Source: WRGA01 sp031553395 (lineage in GTDB: Bacteria > Bacteroidota > Bacteroidia > Bacteroidales > WRGA01). Taken from it: a stretch of DNA of 64,000 bases. The notes beneath the pieces were generated by a model. It saw nothing but the letters and a program-made list of their open reading frames with translations, made no database searches and had not been told where the DNA came from. A program made the position numbers and the translations under genes. Positions 53,752 to 61,680 of the stretch are shown one piece after another (within the stretch, counting starts at the first letter, position 1; each line of letters starts with the position of its first letter). Where the stretch lies: assembly GCA_031553395.1 (NCBI GenBank), contig JAVBLR010000005.1, positions 41,074 through 105,073 on the forward strand, in the 5' to 3' direction.

Positions 53752-56211
53752 TCAACCACCTTCTCCTCCACCGGAGTTACCTGATTCACCTTGTTTTGTA
53801 TCATCATTTGAAATGCCTCGGCGAGTTTTTTGAATTTGCTGCTTCATTTCCCCGAATCTATATGTGATTCCGAATCTGAATTGACGGAAAGGATAATATG
53901 ATTCTGATTTTGAATAAAATTGGTCTGTGTCGAGAATAGATTCGTATTTTCTATTTTTCTCAAAAAGATTTGCTCCGGTTACTGATAGAGTAAGCTTCTT
54001 GTTCAAAAAATTCTTATTCAAGCCAAGGCTTGTATTATGATATCCGGAAGATTTTCCTTGCAAATTGATTCTTGAAGAAGAAACACCACCATTGAAACTT
54101 ACAACAAAGTCTTTTGGAAAAGTATATTGTATTCCGCTATAAAACCTTCCGTTAAATCCTGAATTTCCCAATCCCGAAGTATTATTTGTCCTGATATCTA
54201 CATATCCGCCTGAAGCATTGACATTGATTCTTAATTTCTTAGTTGGATTCCAATTGGTATAAACATTTAATCCGACATTCCTATTTTTCCCAATATTTTC
54301 ATACGTGGTATAATTTACATCATCTTCTATAAATGTTATCCGTTGAATAGAATTATTGACAAAGTTGTAAAATAAATTGGTATTCAAATTGATTTTTGGA
54401 GTGAAATAGCTGTAATTCAGATTAAAATTATGCGATTTTTCCACCTCCAAATCAGGATTTCCCATTCGGATATTACGAGGGTCGGTATTGTCAACATACG
54501 GGTTCAAATACCAAATTCCGGGACGTTGAATACGCATATTATACCCTAAACGGAAGGTTTGTGTTGGTTTGAACTTATAAGAAACCGTTGTAGAAGGAAT
54601 CAGATTAAAATAATTCGTTCCGAAATCTTTATCCGTATCAAGAGGAAATTCAACATTCAAATCTGTATTTTCCATTCTTATTCCGGCTTTAAATCCTACT
54701 TTTTTCAATTTCAAATTGTATCCAAAATAGCCCGAAAAAATATCCTGCCGATGTTTAAATATGTCATTATTAGTATTAATTTCCTTCCATGAATTCGTTT
54801 TGAAATCCAGCGAATCATGCTTACTGCTACTTTCACTAATACGTATAATATACTTCAATCCGGTTTCAATTGTATGGATTTTGGCGAAAGGAGTTGTATA
54901 GTCCAACTGAAAAGTGTGCTCTTTCGTACTGGCATCGCTATACATCCGCATTTCTTGGTCTTTATATCCAACAATATTCTCAATTGCAGTGGCCGATTCA
55001 GAGTCATCCGGCGACAAACTATACCGGTAAGAAGCAGTCAATAATTCATCTTTTTTGCGGAAAGTACGCTGATAATTCGCGTTTATATCTGTGCTTCCAT
55101 ACGTATTGGACGATGTTGATTCTTGGTTATAAGAATACCGAAGAACATTATCAATATCCTGCATTTTTACAAATACGTTTGCATCCCCCCCTCCTTTTCC
55201 TTGATAGCGGTTTACAGATAAACTAAGAAGATTCAATGTATCAATTTCGTAACTCAATTCCCCTGATCCATATTGTCCATTACCACTATATTCGCTGCTC
55301 CCGTTTTGATTTAAGTAAGTATATGCACTGCTCATTTTATCATGCCGGTAAGAACTAACACTGTTACCGGGACTTCTATAATGGTAATAATTGTAATTCC
55401 CCGTAAAACCTATTTTATTGTATTTCAACGATAAATAGGCACCGGCATTGTATCCGCCACGAGAGTCAACACCTGCGTTAACCGAGCCGGTATATCCGCC
55501 AAAAGGCTGTTTATTTGTTACAATATTGATAATCCCGGTTACACCTTCGGCATCGTATTTAGCGCCGGGATCGGTTATTACTTCAATGTTTTTTACCGTA
55601 TTGGCCGGCATACTTTTCAACACCTGCGTAGGATTATTGGAAATCATATTCGAAGGTTTTCCATCCAGATAAATTTTAAAGCTACCCGAACCTTTCAATT
55701 CAATTTTATCATCGGCATCAACGGTTACCATCGGCACTTTTTTCAACATTTCGAAAACATTGTTTGTCTTAGCATCCGGGTCGTCTTCGGTATTGTACGT
55801 TACTTTATCTAGATCGACAGTAACCAACGGTTTAAATGCAGTAACCGTAACTTCTTCCAATCCATTCTGATCTTTTAATAATACTTTACCAAGATCTATT
55901 ACTTTGCTGTCTTCTTTTACTTCTACTATTTCAACTCTTTCAGCTTTACCCACATATTGAAATGCAAACAAATAAAAACCTGTTTCTTTTAATTTTACAT
56001 CAAACTTTCCGCTCTGGTCCGAAGCCAATGCTTTTACAATAATGGTAGGTTTGTCCTTCATTGTAATTTTAATTGTTGCATACGGCATTGTTTCATTGAG
56101 TAGGGAATCTATCAATTGCCCTTTAACAGTAACATCAGCCTTGGCATTAACTCCGGCAGAGGCAGAAAAGATAAAAAGAAAAAAGAAAATTAGGGCAGTA
56201 AAAATTTTCAT
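53752..56211 (-). CDS. TonB-dependent-receptor-like outer membrane barrel protein
   Basis: The 819-residue protein has a signal peptide (FLFIFSASAGVNA), a CarboxypepD_reg-like domain (28-105, DVTVKGQLIDSLLNETMPYATIKI), a plug-like segment (about 120-225, EMLKKVPMVTVDADDKIELKGSGSFKIYLDG) and a C-terminal barrel of the OMP_b-brl_3 type. The C-terminus is Gly/Ser-rich. It may transport or bind a ligand; no SusD partner is present. A -7 box (TATATTTG, plus-strand 56247-56254) and an ECF-type promoter (56409-56438) lie upstream. Confidence 0.92.
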   Translation of the reverse strand: MKIFTALIFFFLFIFSASAGVNAKADVTVKGQLIDSLLNETMPYATIKITMKDKPTIIVKALASDQSGKFDVKLKETGFYLFAFQYVGKAERVEIVEVKEDSKVIDLGKVLLKDQNGLEEVTVTAFKPLVTVDLDKVTYNTEDDPDAKTNNVFEMLKKVPMVTVDADDKIELKGSGSFKIYLDGKPSNMISNNPTQVLKSMPANTVKNIEVITDPGAKYDAEGVTGIINIVTNKQPFGGYTGSVNAGVDSRGGYNAGAYLSLKYNKIGFTGNYNYYHYRSPGNSVSSYRHDKMSSAYTYLNQNGSSEYSGNGQYGSGELSYEIDTLNLLSLSVNRYQGKGGGDANVFVKMQDIDNVLRYSYNQESTSSNTYGSTDINANYQRTFRKKDELLTASYRYSLSPDDSESATAIENIVGYKDQEMRMYSDASTKEHTFQLDYTTPFAKIHTIETGLKYIIRISESSSKHDSLDFKTNSWKEINTNNDIFKHRQDIFSGYFGYNLKLKKVGFKAGIRMENTDLNVEFPLDTDKDFGTNYFNLIPSTTVSYKFKPTQTFRLGYNMRIQRPGIWYLNPYVDNTDPRNIRMGNPDLEVEKSHNFNLNYSYFTPKINLNTNLFYNFVNNSIQRITFIEDDVNYTTYENIGKNRNVGLNVYTNWNPTKKLRINVNASGGYVDIRTNNTSGLGNSGFNGRFYSGIQYTFPKDFVVSFNGGVSSSRINLQGKSSGYHNTSLGLNKNFLNKKLTLSVTGANLFEKNRKYESILDTDQFYSKSESYYPFRQFRFGITYRFGEMKQQIQKTRRGISNDDTKQGESGNSGGGEGG

Positions 56212-56408
56212 AATAATAGTTTTAATAAAATTTAAAAAAATAACGGCAAATATAGTAATTTATTGTATTACAGCTAACGAAGTGGTAATATATTGATTTA
56301 AAATCATTTATATTTTAAAATCATCCAAAAAAATAAGATAAATATCAGTTCTCTATTTGTAAATAAATATACAATACAGATAAATAGCCTAATTTTGTTC
56401 TTTTGATA

Positions 56409-56438
56409 TATTAGTCGGAAAAATTATAAAAAAGTTAC
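56409..56438 (-). promoter_or_regulatory. Putative ECF-sigma promoter upstream of the barrel gene
   Basis: On the minus strand GTAAC (plus-strand 56434-56438) and CGACTAATA (56409-56417) are separated by 16 nt, the same as at the ECF sigma gene itself (57851-57880). It lies 198 nt before the barrel gene start. Confidence 0.55.
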
Positions 56439-56492
56439 AGATTCGTCTATCCAATTTAGGAATTTGTTTTCCAAATAGATAGTATGATTATT

Positions 56493-56658
56493 TGCAGTCT
56501 CCTAAACAATGCCGTAGGCATTATCGCTTGGTAGAAATAAGGGCAATACCTGACGTAGCATCCCATAAGGATGCATCCCTAACGGGATGCCGGTTGTGTT
56601 CATAAATAGACATTCTACCGAGCGTAAATCCCTATCGGGATTATTAGGTGTGATTGCA
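56493..56658. mobile_element. 166-bp MITE-like element with 7-bp target duplication
   Basis: The element is bounded by TGCAGTC (left) and GATTGCA (right) and has terminal inverted repeats of about 45 nt (CCTAA, then CGCTTGGTAGAA against TTCTACCGAGCG). An inner palindrome, GCATCCC/GGGATGC, is present. GATTATT directly flanks both ends (56486-56492 and 56659-56665). It has no ORF. The related direct repeat at 57845-57985 lacks it. Confidence 0.82.
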
Positions 56659-56733
56659 GATTATTATAGATGTTTTTATCTTAGACGTAATGTAAAGCCA
56701 TTTGGTTGCAAAAGTGGAATATTTTTGATACAA

Positions 56734-57327
56734 TTACACTTCCGCATATTCTTTCAATTCAATAATATCTTTCTCCAATCTATTAATTCTTTCTTTATAT
56801 CTTCCTACGCCCCATATATTTGCATAATAAGTAAGTGCAAATAGAATACTCAAAAAAACAATTGTATTTGTACTGAAAATAAAGCTATTCCAACCAATTA
56901 AAGTACAACCTGCAAATATCGCAGGATAATAAACAAAAACATTCTTTTGAAAATTAGTTGCTATTTTTTTCAACCTGATTATTTTTTCAAGCGTTTGAAT
57001 TACAGTATCTATATTTAGATTCATTTTCTTTAAAGTCGAATAAATTCGTATATTTTCAATAGTCAAATACACAATGACCGCAATTGCCAATGCGCAACCA
57101 ATAATAAATTTCCAGTCGATATTTTCTGTTTTAAAATTAGGATGTAAAGCAATCAAAAGAATAAGAGGTGCAATCAAACTATATAGAGTCTTAAACTCCA
57201 ACCAATTTAATCTCTTTTGCGGCTTCTGAAGCAGTGTTGCTTTTAATAATTTCCTATTTATCTTCTCTAAATTATTAAGTTTCTCGTCATATTGCTTCCA
57301 CAATATTTCTAATTCTTTATATTCCAT
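56734..57327 (-). CDS. Membrane partner of the ECF sigma factor (putative anti-sigma)
   Basis: I do not recognise the family. The 197-residue protein has an N-terminal cytoplasmic coiled segment (MEYKELEILWKQYDEKLNNLEKINRKLL), four membrane helices (about 45-62, 72-90, 130-148, 150-170) and a short basic C-terminus. A cytoplasmic N-terminus ahead of membrane helices, 12 nt after a sigma gene, suggests an anti-sigma factor, though no ZAS zinc motif is present. Confidence 0.83.
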   Translation of the reverse strand: MEYKELEILWKQYDEKLNNLEKINRKLLKATLLQKPQKRLNWLEFKTLYSLIAPLILLIALHPNFKTENIDWKFIIGCALAIAVIVYLTIENIRIYSTLKKMNLNIDTVIQTLEKIIRLKKIATNFQKNVFVYYPAIFAGCTLIGWNSFIFSTNTIVFLSILFALTYYANIWGVGRYKERINRLEKDIIELKEYAEV

Positions 57328-57339
57328 GACTTTTCTGTT

Positions 57340-57831
57340 TTAATTGTCAGACAAATGATTTTTCAGTTTCAGTTTGATACGATTGATTTTTGTTGCAACA
57401 TTTGTTTTTGTTAAACCAATTATTTCTGAAATCTCATCGTAAGAGTAACCCTCAAGTTGCAATAAGATTATAGCTTTGTCTATTTTCCCTAAATGTCCGA
57501 TTGCCGAATAGAGTTGTTCATAAACATCTTCTAACTCATAATCAGTTGAAACATTGGGAATAAAATTACTATATTCAACATGCCCTTTGTATTTTATATA
57601 GTCACGAAACCAAGTAATTGCCGTATTTAAAGCGATTCTGTATATCCAAGAACTTATTTTTGAGTTTCCCTTAAACTCAGGATATGCTTTCCATAAATTC
57701 GCAATTATCTCCTGAAAAAGATCTTTTTTGTCAATAATGGAATCACAATAAATATGGCTGACCTTATAAATCAGTTTTTTGTTTTCTTCGACTATATTCA
57801 AAAACTCATTGGCAAATTTTTCATCAATCAT
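57340..57831 (-). CDS. ECF RNA polymerase sigma factor
   Basis: The 163-residue sigma-70 factor has region 2 (LIYKVSHIYCDSIIDKKDLFQEIIANLWKAYPEF, then SSWIYRIALNTAITWFR) and region 4 (YSYDEISEIIGLTKTNVATKINRIKLKLKNHL). It is co-transcribed with the four-helix membrane protein 12 nt downstream. A matching ECF promoter lies just upstream (57851-57880), so it probably controls itself. Confidence 0.94.
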   Translation of the reverse strand: MIDEKFANEFLNIVEENKKLIYKVSHIYCDSIIDKKDLFQEIIANLWKAYPEFKGNSKISSWIYRIALNTAITWFRDYIKYKGHVEYSNFIPNVSTDYELEDVYEQLYSAIGHLGKIDKAIILLQLEGYSYDEISEIIGLTKTNVATKINRIKLKLKNHLSDN

Positions 57832-57844
57832 TTCAATTCTGTTT

Positions 57845-57985
57845 TTGATATATTAGTCGAAAAAGTCATCGAAAAATCACATATTCTTTTTTAAATTTGA
57901 TAATTTGCCTTCTAAACGGATGTTTTCACTTTTAGACGTAATGTAAAACCATTTGGTTACAAAAAGAGATATTTTTGTTCGAAAA
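57845..57985. repeat. Direct-repeat copy R flanking the ECF pair (uninterrupted)
   Basis: About 140 nt resemble 56403-56480 plus 56681-56728, without the MITE-like insert. The two copies bracket the sigma/membrane pair in direct orientation. The rest of the 427-nt gap to serB holds the leader described next. Confidence 0.72.
57851..57880 (-). promoter_or_regulatory. Putative autoregulatory ECF promoter
   Basis: On the minus strand GTGAT (plus-strand 57876-57880) and CGACTAATA (57851-57859) are 16 nt apart. The expected start is about 13 nt before the sigma ATG. The -10-like block is identical to that at 56409-56417; the -35 differs by two bases (GTGAT against GTAAC). Confidence 0.6.
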
Positions 57986-58112
57986 ACAATTTGGACTTGA
58001 ACTTATTTCTCAATTTGTAAAACAAAATACAAACAAATATGCCTTTTGTTGTTTGAGTGATTCCCAATTTTAGGTCATTTTACGAATAAAATCATAATTT
58101 ATTTATATACTT

Positions 58113-58120
58113 TTGCATAC
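58113..58120 (+). promoter_or_regulatory. -7 box of the serB leader (TACTTTTG)
   Basis: The same box sequence as before the beta-helix gene (998-1005). It places the transcript start just before the leader ORF at 58132. Confidence 0.5.
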
Positions 58121-58131
58121 GTATCGTAAAT

Positions 58132-58206
58132 ATGAAAACGAGCATGAAAAAGCCTTCACTAAAGGCAATAATATTTTACGCGAGTTTCCATACGACCTTA
58201 GTGTAA
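58132..58206 (+). CDS. Putative 24-codon leader peptide of serB
   Basis: MKTSMKKPSLKAIIFYASFHTTLV begins with the same 13 nt (ATGAAAACGAGCA) as the leader at 1114-1170 and ends in the same TAAAAAATAAA context. A second mini-ORF (58224-58262, MKNQSKTNTLLK) follows; its stop TGA overlaps the serB ATG as ATGA, so it may couple translation. Leader peptide translation is not shown. Confidence 0.4.
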   Translation: MKTSMKKPSLKAIIFYASFHTTLV

Positions 58207-58258
58207 AAAATAAAAAACTACGTATGAAAAATCAATCCAAAACCAACACATTATTAAA

Positions 58259-59482
58259 ATGAAAGATGAAATAATATTAATCAGTATTTCCGGCGAAGAC
58301 AGGCCTGGTGTTACATCTTCCTTAACAGATATTTTAGCTCGTTACGATGCTACTATTCTGGACATTGGGCAGGCTGATATTCACCATACGCTTTCTTTAG
58401 GTATCATGTTTCAGACTTCCGACGAAAATTCGGGAGATATCATGAAAGACCTTTTATTCAAGGCTTATGAGTTGGATATTGCTATCAAGTTTACTCCTAT
58501 TAGTAAAGATGAATATACCGAATGGGTAAATAAACAAGGGAAAAACCGATTTATCATTACATTATTAGGACGAAAATTGACAGCCATTCAAATTGCCGAA
58601 GTTACAAAAATCATCAGTAAACAAGGATTAAATATTGATGGTATTCAGCGTTTAACCGGACGGATTCCGTTGGATGAAAACCATCAAAGCCCCAAAGCTT
58701 GTGTTGAATTATCGGTGCGTGGAACTCCTATCAATAAAGAAGAAATGCAATCCAACTTTATTAATCTTTCAACAACATTGGGTATGGATATTTCTTTTCA
58801 GGAAGATGGTATGTACCGTAGGATGCGTCGTTTGATTTGCTTTGATATGGATTCGACCTTAATCGAAACGGAAGTAATCGACGAATTGGCCGAACGTGCA
58901 GGCGTTGGAAAACAAGTAAAGGAAATTACTGAAGCGGCCATGAGAGGCGAAATCGATTTTTCCGAAAGTTTCAAACGCCGGGTAGGATTATTAAAAGGAT
59001 TGGATGCTTCGGTAATGCAAGAAATAGCAGAAAATTTACCTATTACCGAAGGTGTAGACCGCTTGATGCGCGTACTTAAAACCATCGGATTTAAAATTGC
59101 CATCCTTTCGGGAGGTTTTACTTATTTCGGTAACTTCCTCAAGCAAAAATATGGAATTGATTATGTTTATGCCAACGAATTGGAAATTCAGGATGGAAAA
59201 TTAACGGGCAATTATTTAGGTGATATAGTCGATGGAAAACGTAAAGCCGAATTACTGCGTTTGATTGCACAAGTCGAAAATGTGAATATTAACCAAACAA
59301 TTGCCGTAGGAGATGGAGCCAATGACTTACCGATGCTCAGCATAGCCGGGTTGGGAATAGCCTTTCACGCTAAACCTAAAGTAAAAGAAAACGCTCAGCA
59401 ATCCATCTCAACCATCGGAATTGATGGTGTACTTTATTTTCTCGGATACAAAGATTCTTATCTGGAAGATAAGAATCTTTAA
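58259..59482 (+). CDS. serB: Phosphoserine phosphatase with ACT domains
   Basis: The 407-residue SerB has tandem ACT-like domains (residues 3-80 and 95-175) and a HAD phosphatase domain: nucleophile motif CFDMDSTLIETEVIDELA (about 198-215), motif II LSGGFTYFG and motif IV VGDGANDLPML. It performs the last step of serine synthesis. A perfect 14-bp palindrome overlaps its last codons. Its start is set by an ATGA overlap with the leader mini-ORF. Confidence 0.95.
   Translation: MKDEIILISISGEDRPGVTSSLTDILARYDATILDIGQADIHHTLSLGIMFQTSDENSGDIMKDLLFKAYELDIAIKFTPISKDEYTEWVNKQGKNRFIITLLGRKLTAIQIAEVTKIISKQGLNIDGIQRLTGRIPLDENHQSPKACVELSVRGTPINKEEMQSNFINLSTTLGMDISFQEDGMYRRMRRLICFDMDSTLIETEVIDELAERAGVGKQVKEITEAAMRGEIDFSESFKRRVGLLKGLDASVMQEIAENLPITEGVDRLMRVLKTIGFKIAILSGGFTYFGNFLKQKYGIDYVYANELEIQDGKLTGNYLGDIVDGKRKAELLRLIAQVENVNINQTIAVGDGANDLPMLSIAGLGIAFHAKPKVKENAQQSISTIGIDGVLYFLGYKDSYLEDKNL
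59450..59480 (+). other. Stem-loop embedded in the 3' end of serB
   Basis: The 14-nt arms (59450-59463 and 59467-59480) are perfect reverse complements with a 3-nt loop and overlap the last ten codons and the stop. No T run follows, so this is not a canonical terminator. Confidence 0.6.
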
Positions 59483-59513
59483 AATTCATTAGAACTCAAA
59501 ATGAATCCAATAT

Positions 59514-59593
59514 GTAATACGTTGTACGTTTTACGTTATACGTAAATGGTTGATATTACCGAGGCGTAGAACGTATTACATAAAACGTAAAAC
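59514..59593. repeat. Word-built palindrome, TACGTT/GTTTTACG family
   Basis: The arms at 59514-59542 and 59565-59593 are 29 nt each and match at 22 positions. They use the same ACGTTATACG and ACGTTTTACG words as 15225-15280. It fills the serB-grpE gap. Confidence 0.8.
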
Positions 59594-59752
59594 ATTCATA
59601 TCGGTGTCAATATTCTTGTGCATTTTTTCTGCCATAATGCCTTTCCTCTTATTGAAATTCTGCCATAACTACATTATTTACAACTTGGCAAAGCTTTTGC
59701 ATGAATAGTAACGCATTGCTTTGAAAAATAATAAATATAACAAAATACAGAC

Positions 59753-60346
59753 ATGAGTAAATTTCATAAGAACCGAGAAAACAAAGATATATCGAAGGAA
59801 AACTTGGATAATGATTTTCCAATGGAAGAAATTGCTGATGAAAATAAGGATTCGGATACAGATGCTTCGGAAAAAACGGGCACTGACAATTTAGCAGAAC
59901 AACTGGAAGCCGAAAAACAAAAAAACGGAGAATTGAAAGATTCATACCTTCGTTTAATGGCTGAATATGATAATTACCGCAAACGGACATTAAAGGAAAA
60001 AACTGAGATGCTAAAATCAGCTGGTGAAAATGTATTATCAGGTTTACTTCCTATTATTGATGATTTTGAAAGAGGTTTGGATATTATGCGGAAATCAGAC
60101 AATATGGAGGCTAACCTCGAAGGTGTTGAACTGATTTACAATAAATTTATGTCATTCCTTAATTCACAAGGAGTAAAACCCATAGAAACAGAAGGAAAAG
60201 AGTTTGATACAGAACATTATGAAGCAGTAACAACTATTCCCGCACCTTCACCCGAATTGAAGGGAAAAATTATAGATTGCATCCAAAAAGGATATACACT
60301 CAACGACAAAGTAATTCGTTTTGCGAAAGTAGTTGTAGGGGAATAA
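59753..60346 (+). CDS. grpE: Nucleotide exchange factor GrpE
   Basis: The 197-residue protein has the acidic N-terminus, a long coiled-coil helix (LAEQLEAEKQKNGELKDSYLRLMAEYDNYRKRTLKEK) and the beta-domain ending ALTTI...KVIRFAKVVVGE. It releases ADP from DnaK. dnaJ follows 35 nt later. No CIRCE operator is visible. Confidence 0.96.
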   Translation: MSKFHKNRENKDISKENLDNDFPMEEIADENKDSDTDASEKTGTDNLAEQLEAEKQKNGELKDSYLRLMAEYDNYRKRTLKEKTEMLKSAGENVLSGLLPIIDDFERGLDIMRKSDNMEANLEGVELIYNKFMSFLNSQGVKPIETEGKEFDTEHYEAVTTIPAPSPELKGKIIDCIQKGYTLNDKVIRFAKVVVGE

Positions 60347-60381
60347 ATTTCAAAAAAGATAGATTTAAGTAAACGCAAACG

Positions 60382-61536
60382 ATGTCAAAAAGAGATTATT
60401 ACGAAGTATTAGAAGTTTCCAAAACCGCGACGGTAGAGGAAGTCAAAAAAGCATACCGCAAAAAAGCTATCCAATATCATCCCGACAAAAATCCGGGAGA
60501 TAAAGTTGCAGAAGATAAATTCAAAGAAGCTGCCGAAGCTTATGAAGTATTAAGTGATAGCAATAAACGTCAACGATACGACCAATTTGGGCATGCAGGC
60601 GTAGGCGGCGCTGCAGGTGGTGGGTTTTCCGGTGGTGGAATGTCGATGGATGATATTTTCTCTCATTTCGGTGACATCTTTGGAGGTCATTTTGGTGGCG
60701 GATTCGGCGGATTTAGTGGATTCGGCGGTGGAAGTGGCAGAAGATATACAAACAGAGGTTCTGATCTACGGGTAAAAGTAAAACTCAACCTGAAAGAAGT
60801 TGCCTCCGGAACAGAAAAGAAAATCAAGGTAAAAAAATATATTCCTTGTAATACTTGCGGCGGAACAGGTGCCGAAGGAAATAATACTTCTACTTGCTCT
60901 CAATGTAAAGGCACAGGAAGCGTTACACGCATTCAAAATACAATTTTAGGGCAAATGCAAACTTCTGCTCCTTGTCCGAATTGTCACGGGGAGGGAAAAG
61001 TAATCACAAAAAAATGTCCCGATTGCAATGGAGAAGGCGTTCGGTTGGAAGAAGAAGTTATCAGCATCCGTATTCCGGCTGGAGTTGAAGAAGGAATGCA
61101 ATTGTCGATGGGTGGAAAAGGAAATGCTGCCCGCCGAGGAGGAGTTCCCGGAGATTTATTAATTGTTATTGAAGAAGAACAACATCCCGAATTAATACGT
61201 GACGATAATGATTTAGTTTTTAATTTATTACTTTCCTTCCCAACAGCCGTTTTAGGTGGAACGGTAGAAGTTCCGACAATAGATGGATTTGCTAAAGTGA
61301 AAATAGACCCCGGAACTCAACCGGGTAAAGTATTACGCTTAAGAGGCAAAGGGCTTCCTCGCGTAAATTCGTATGGAACAGGTGATTTATTAATAAATGT
61401 AAGTATTTACGTTCCCGAAAACTTGAGTAAGGATGAGAAAAAGGTAGTGGAAGATTTATCATCGTCCAACAATTTTCATCCGAATACCTCGGTAAAAAGT
61501 AAGATATTCAGTCATTTTAAAAAGATATTTGATTAA
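60382..61536 (+). CDS. dnaJ: Chaperone DnaJ
   Basis: The 384-residue protein has the J domain (HPD at 33-35), a Gly/Phe-rich linker (about 75-120), four C-x2-C-x-G-x-G zinc repeats (CNTCGGTG, CSQCKGTG, CPNCHGEG, CPDCNGEG; about 147-215) and the C-terminal substrate domains. With GrpE it drives the DnaK cycle; the dnaK gene is not in this window. Confidence 0.97.
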   Translation: MSKRDYYEVLEVSKTATVEEVKKAYRKKAIQYHPDKNPGDKVAEDKFKEAAEAYEVLSDSNKRQRYDQFGHAGVGGAAGGGFSGGGMSMDDIFSHFGDIFGGHFGGGFGGFSGFGGGSGRRYTNRGSDLRVKVKLNLKEVASGTEKKIKVKKYIPCNTCGGTGAEGNNTSTCSQCKGTGSVTRIQNTILGQMQTSAPCPNCHGEGKVITKKCPDCNGEGVRLEEEVISIRIPAGVEEGMQLSMGGKGNAARRGGVPGDLLIVIEEEQHPELIRDDNDLVFNLLLSFPTAVLGGTVEVPTIDGFAKVKIDPGTQPGKVLRLRGKGLPRVNSYGTGDLLINVSIYVPENLSKDEKKVVEDLSSSNNFHPNTSVKSKIFSHFKKIFD

Positions 61537-61558
61537 TTTTCAAATTAACTAATATGTG

Positions 61559-61607
61559 AATGTGCCAATGTGCCAATATGTATTTATCATTGGCATATTG
61601 GCATATT
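61559..61607. repeat. Word-built palindrome, AATATGCCAAT family
   Basis: Two arms of AATRTGCCAATRTGCCAAT (61559-61580 and complement 61588-61607) flank a short loop; a further ATTGGCATATT unit follows to 61624. It lies between dnaJ and the next gene, and could terminate dnaJ. Confidence 0.8.
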
Positions 61608-61649
61608 AGATAATTGGCATATTCAACTACAAATCAACCACAAAAAACA

Positions 61650-61657
61650 TATATTTG
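61650..61657 (+). promoter_or_regulatory. -7 box (TATATTTG) of the thioredoxin-like gene
   Basis: Exact TAnnTTTG match, 23 nt before the ATG. Confidence 0.5.
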
Positions 61658-61680
61658 CATTTTAATAATAAAAATAAAAA

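Larger units (their letters stand above)
56403..56728. repeat. Direct-repeat copy L flanking the ECF pair (interrupted)
   Basis: Segments 56403-56480 (TTGATATATTAGTCG onward) and 56681-56728 (TTAGACGTAATGTAAAGCCA onward) match consecutive sequence at 57845-57985 in the same order and orientation. The copy is split by the MITE-like element at 56493-56658. Confidence 0.75.

Noticed and set aside
59600..59752. CIRCE or other HrcA operator before grpE-dnaJ
   Set aside because: No TTAGCACTC-N9-GAGTGCTAA type sequence is present; the same holds for htpG.
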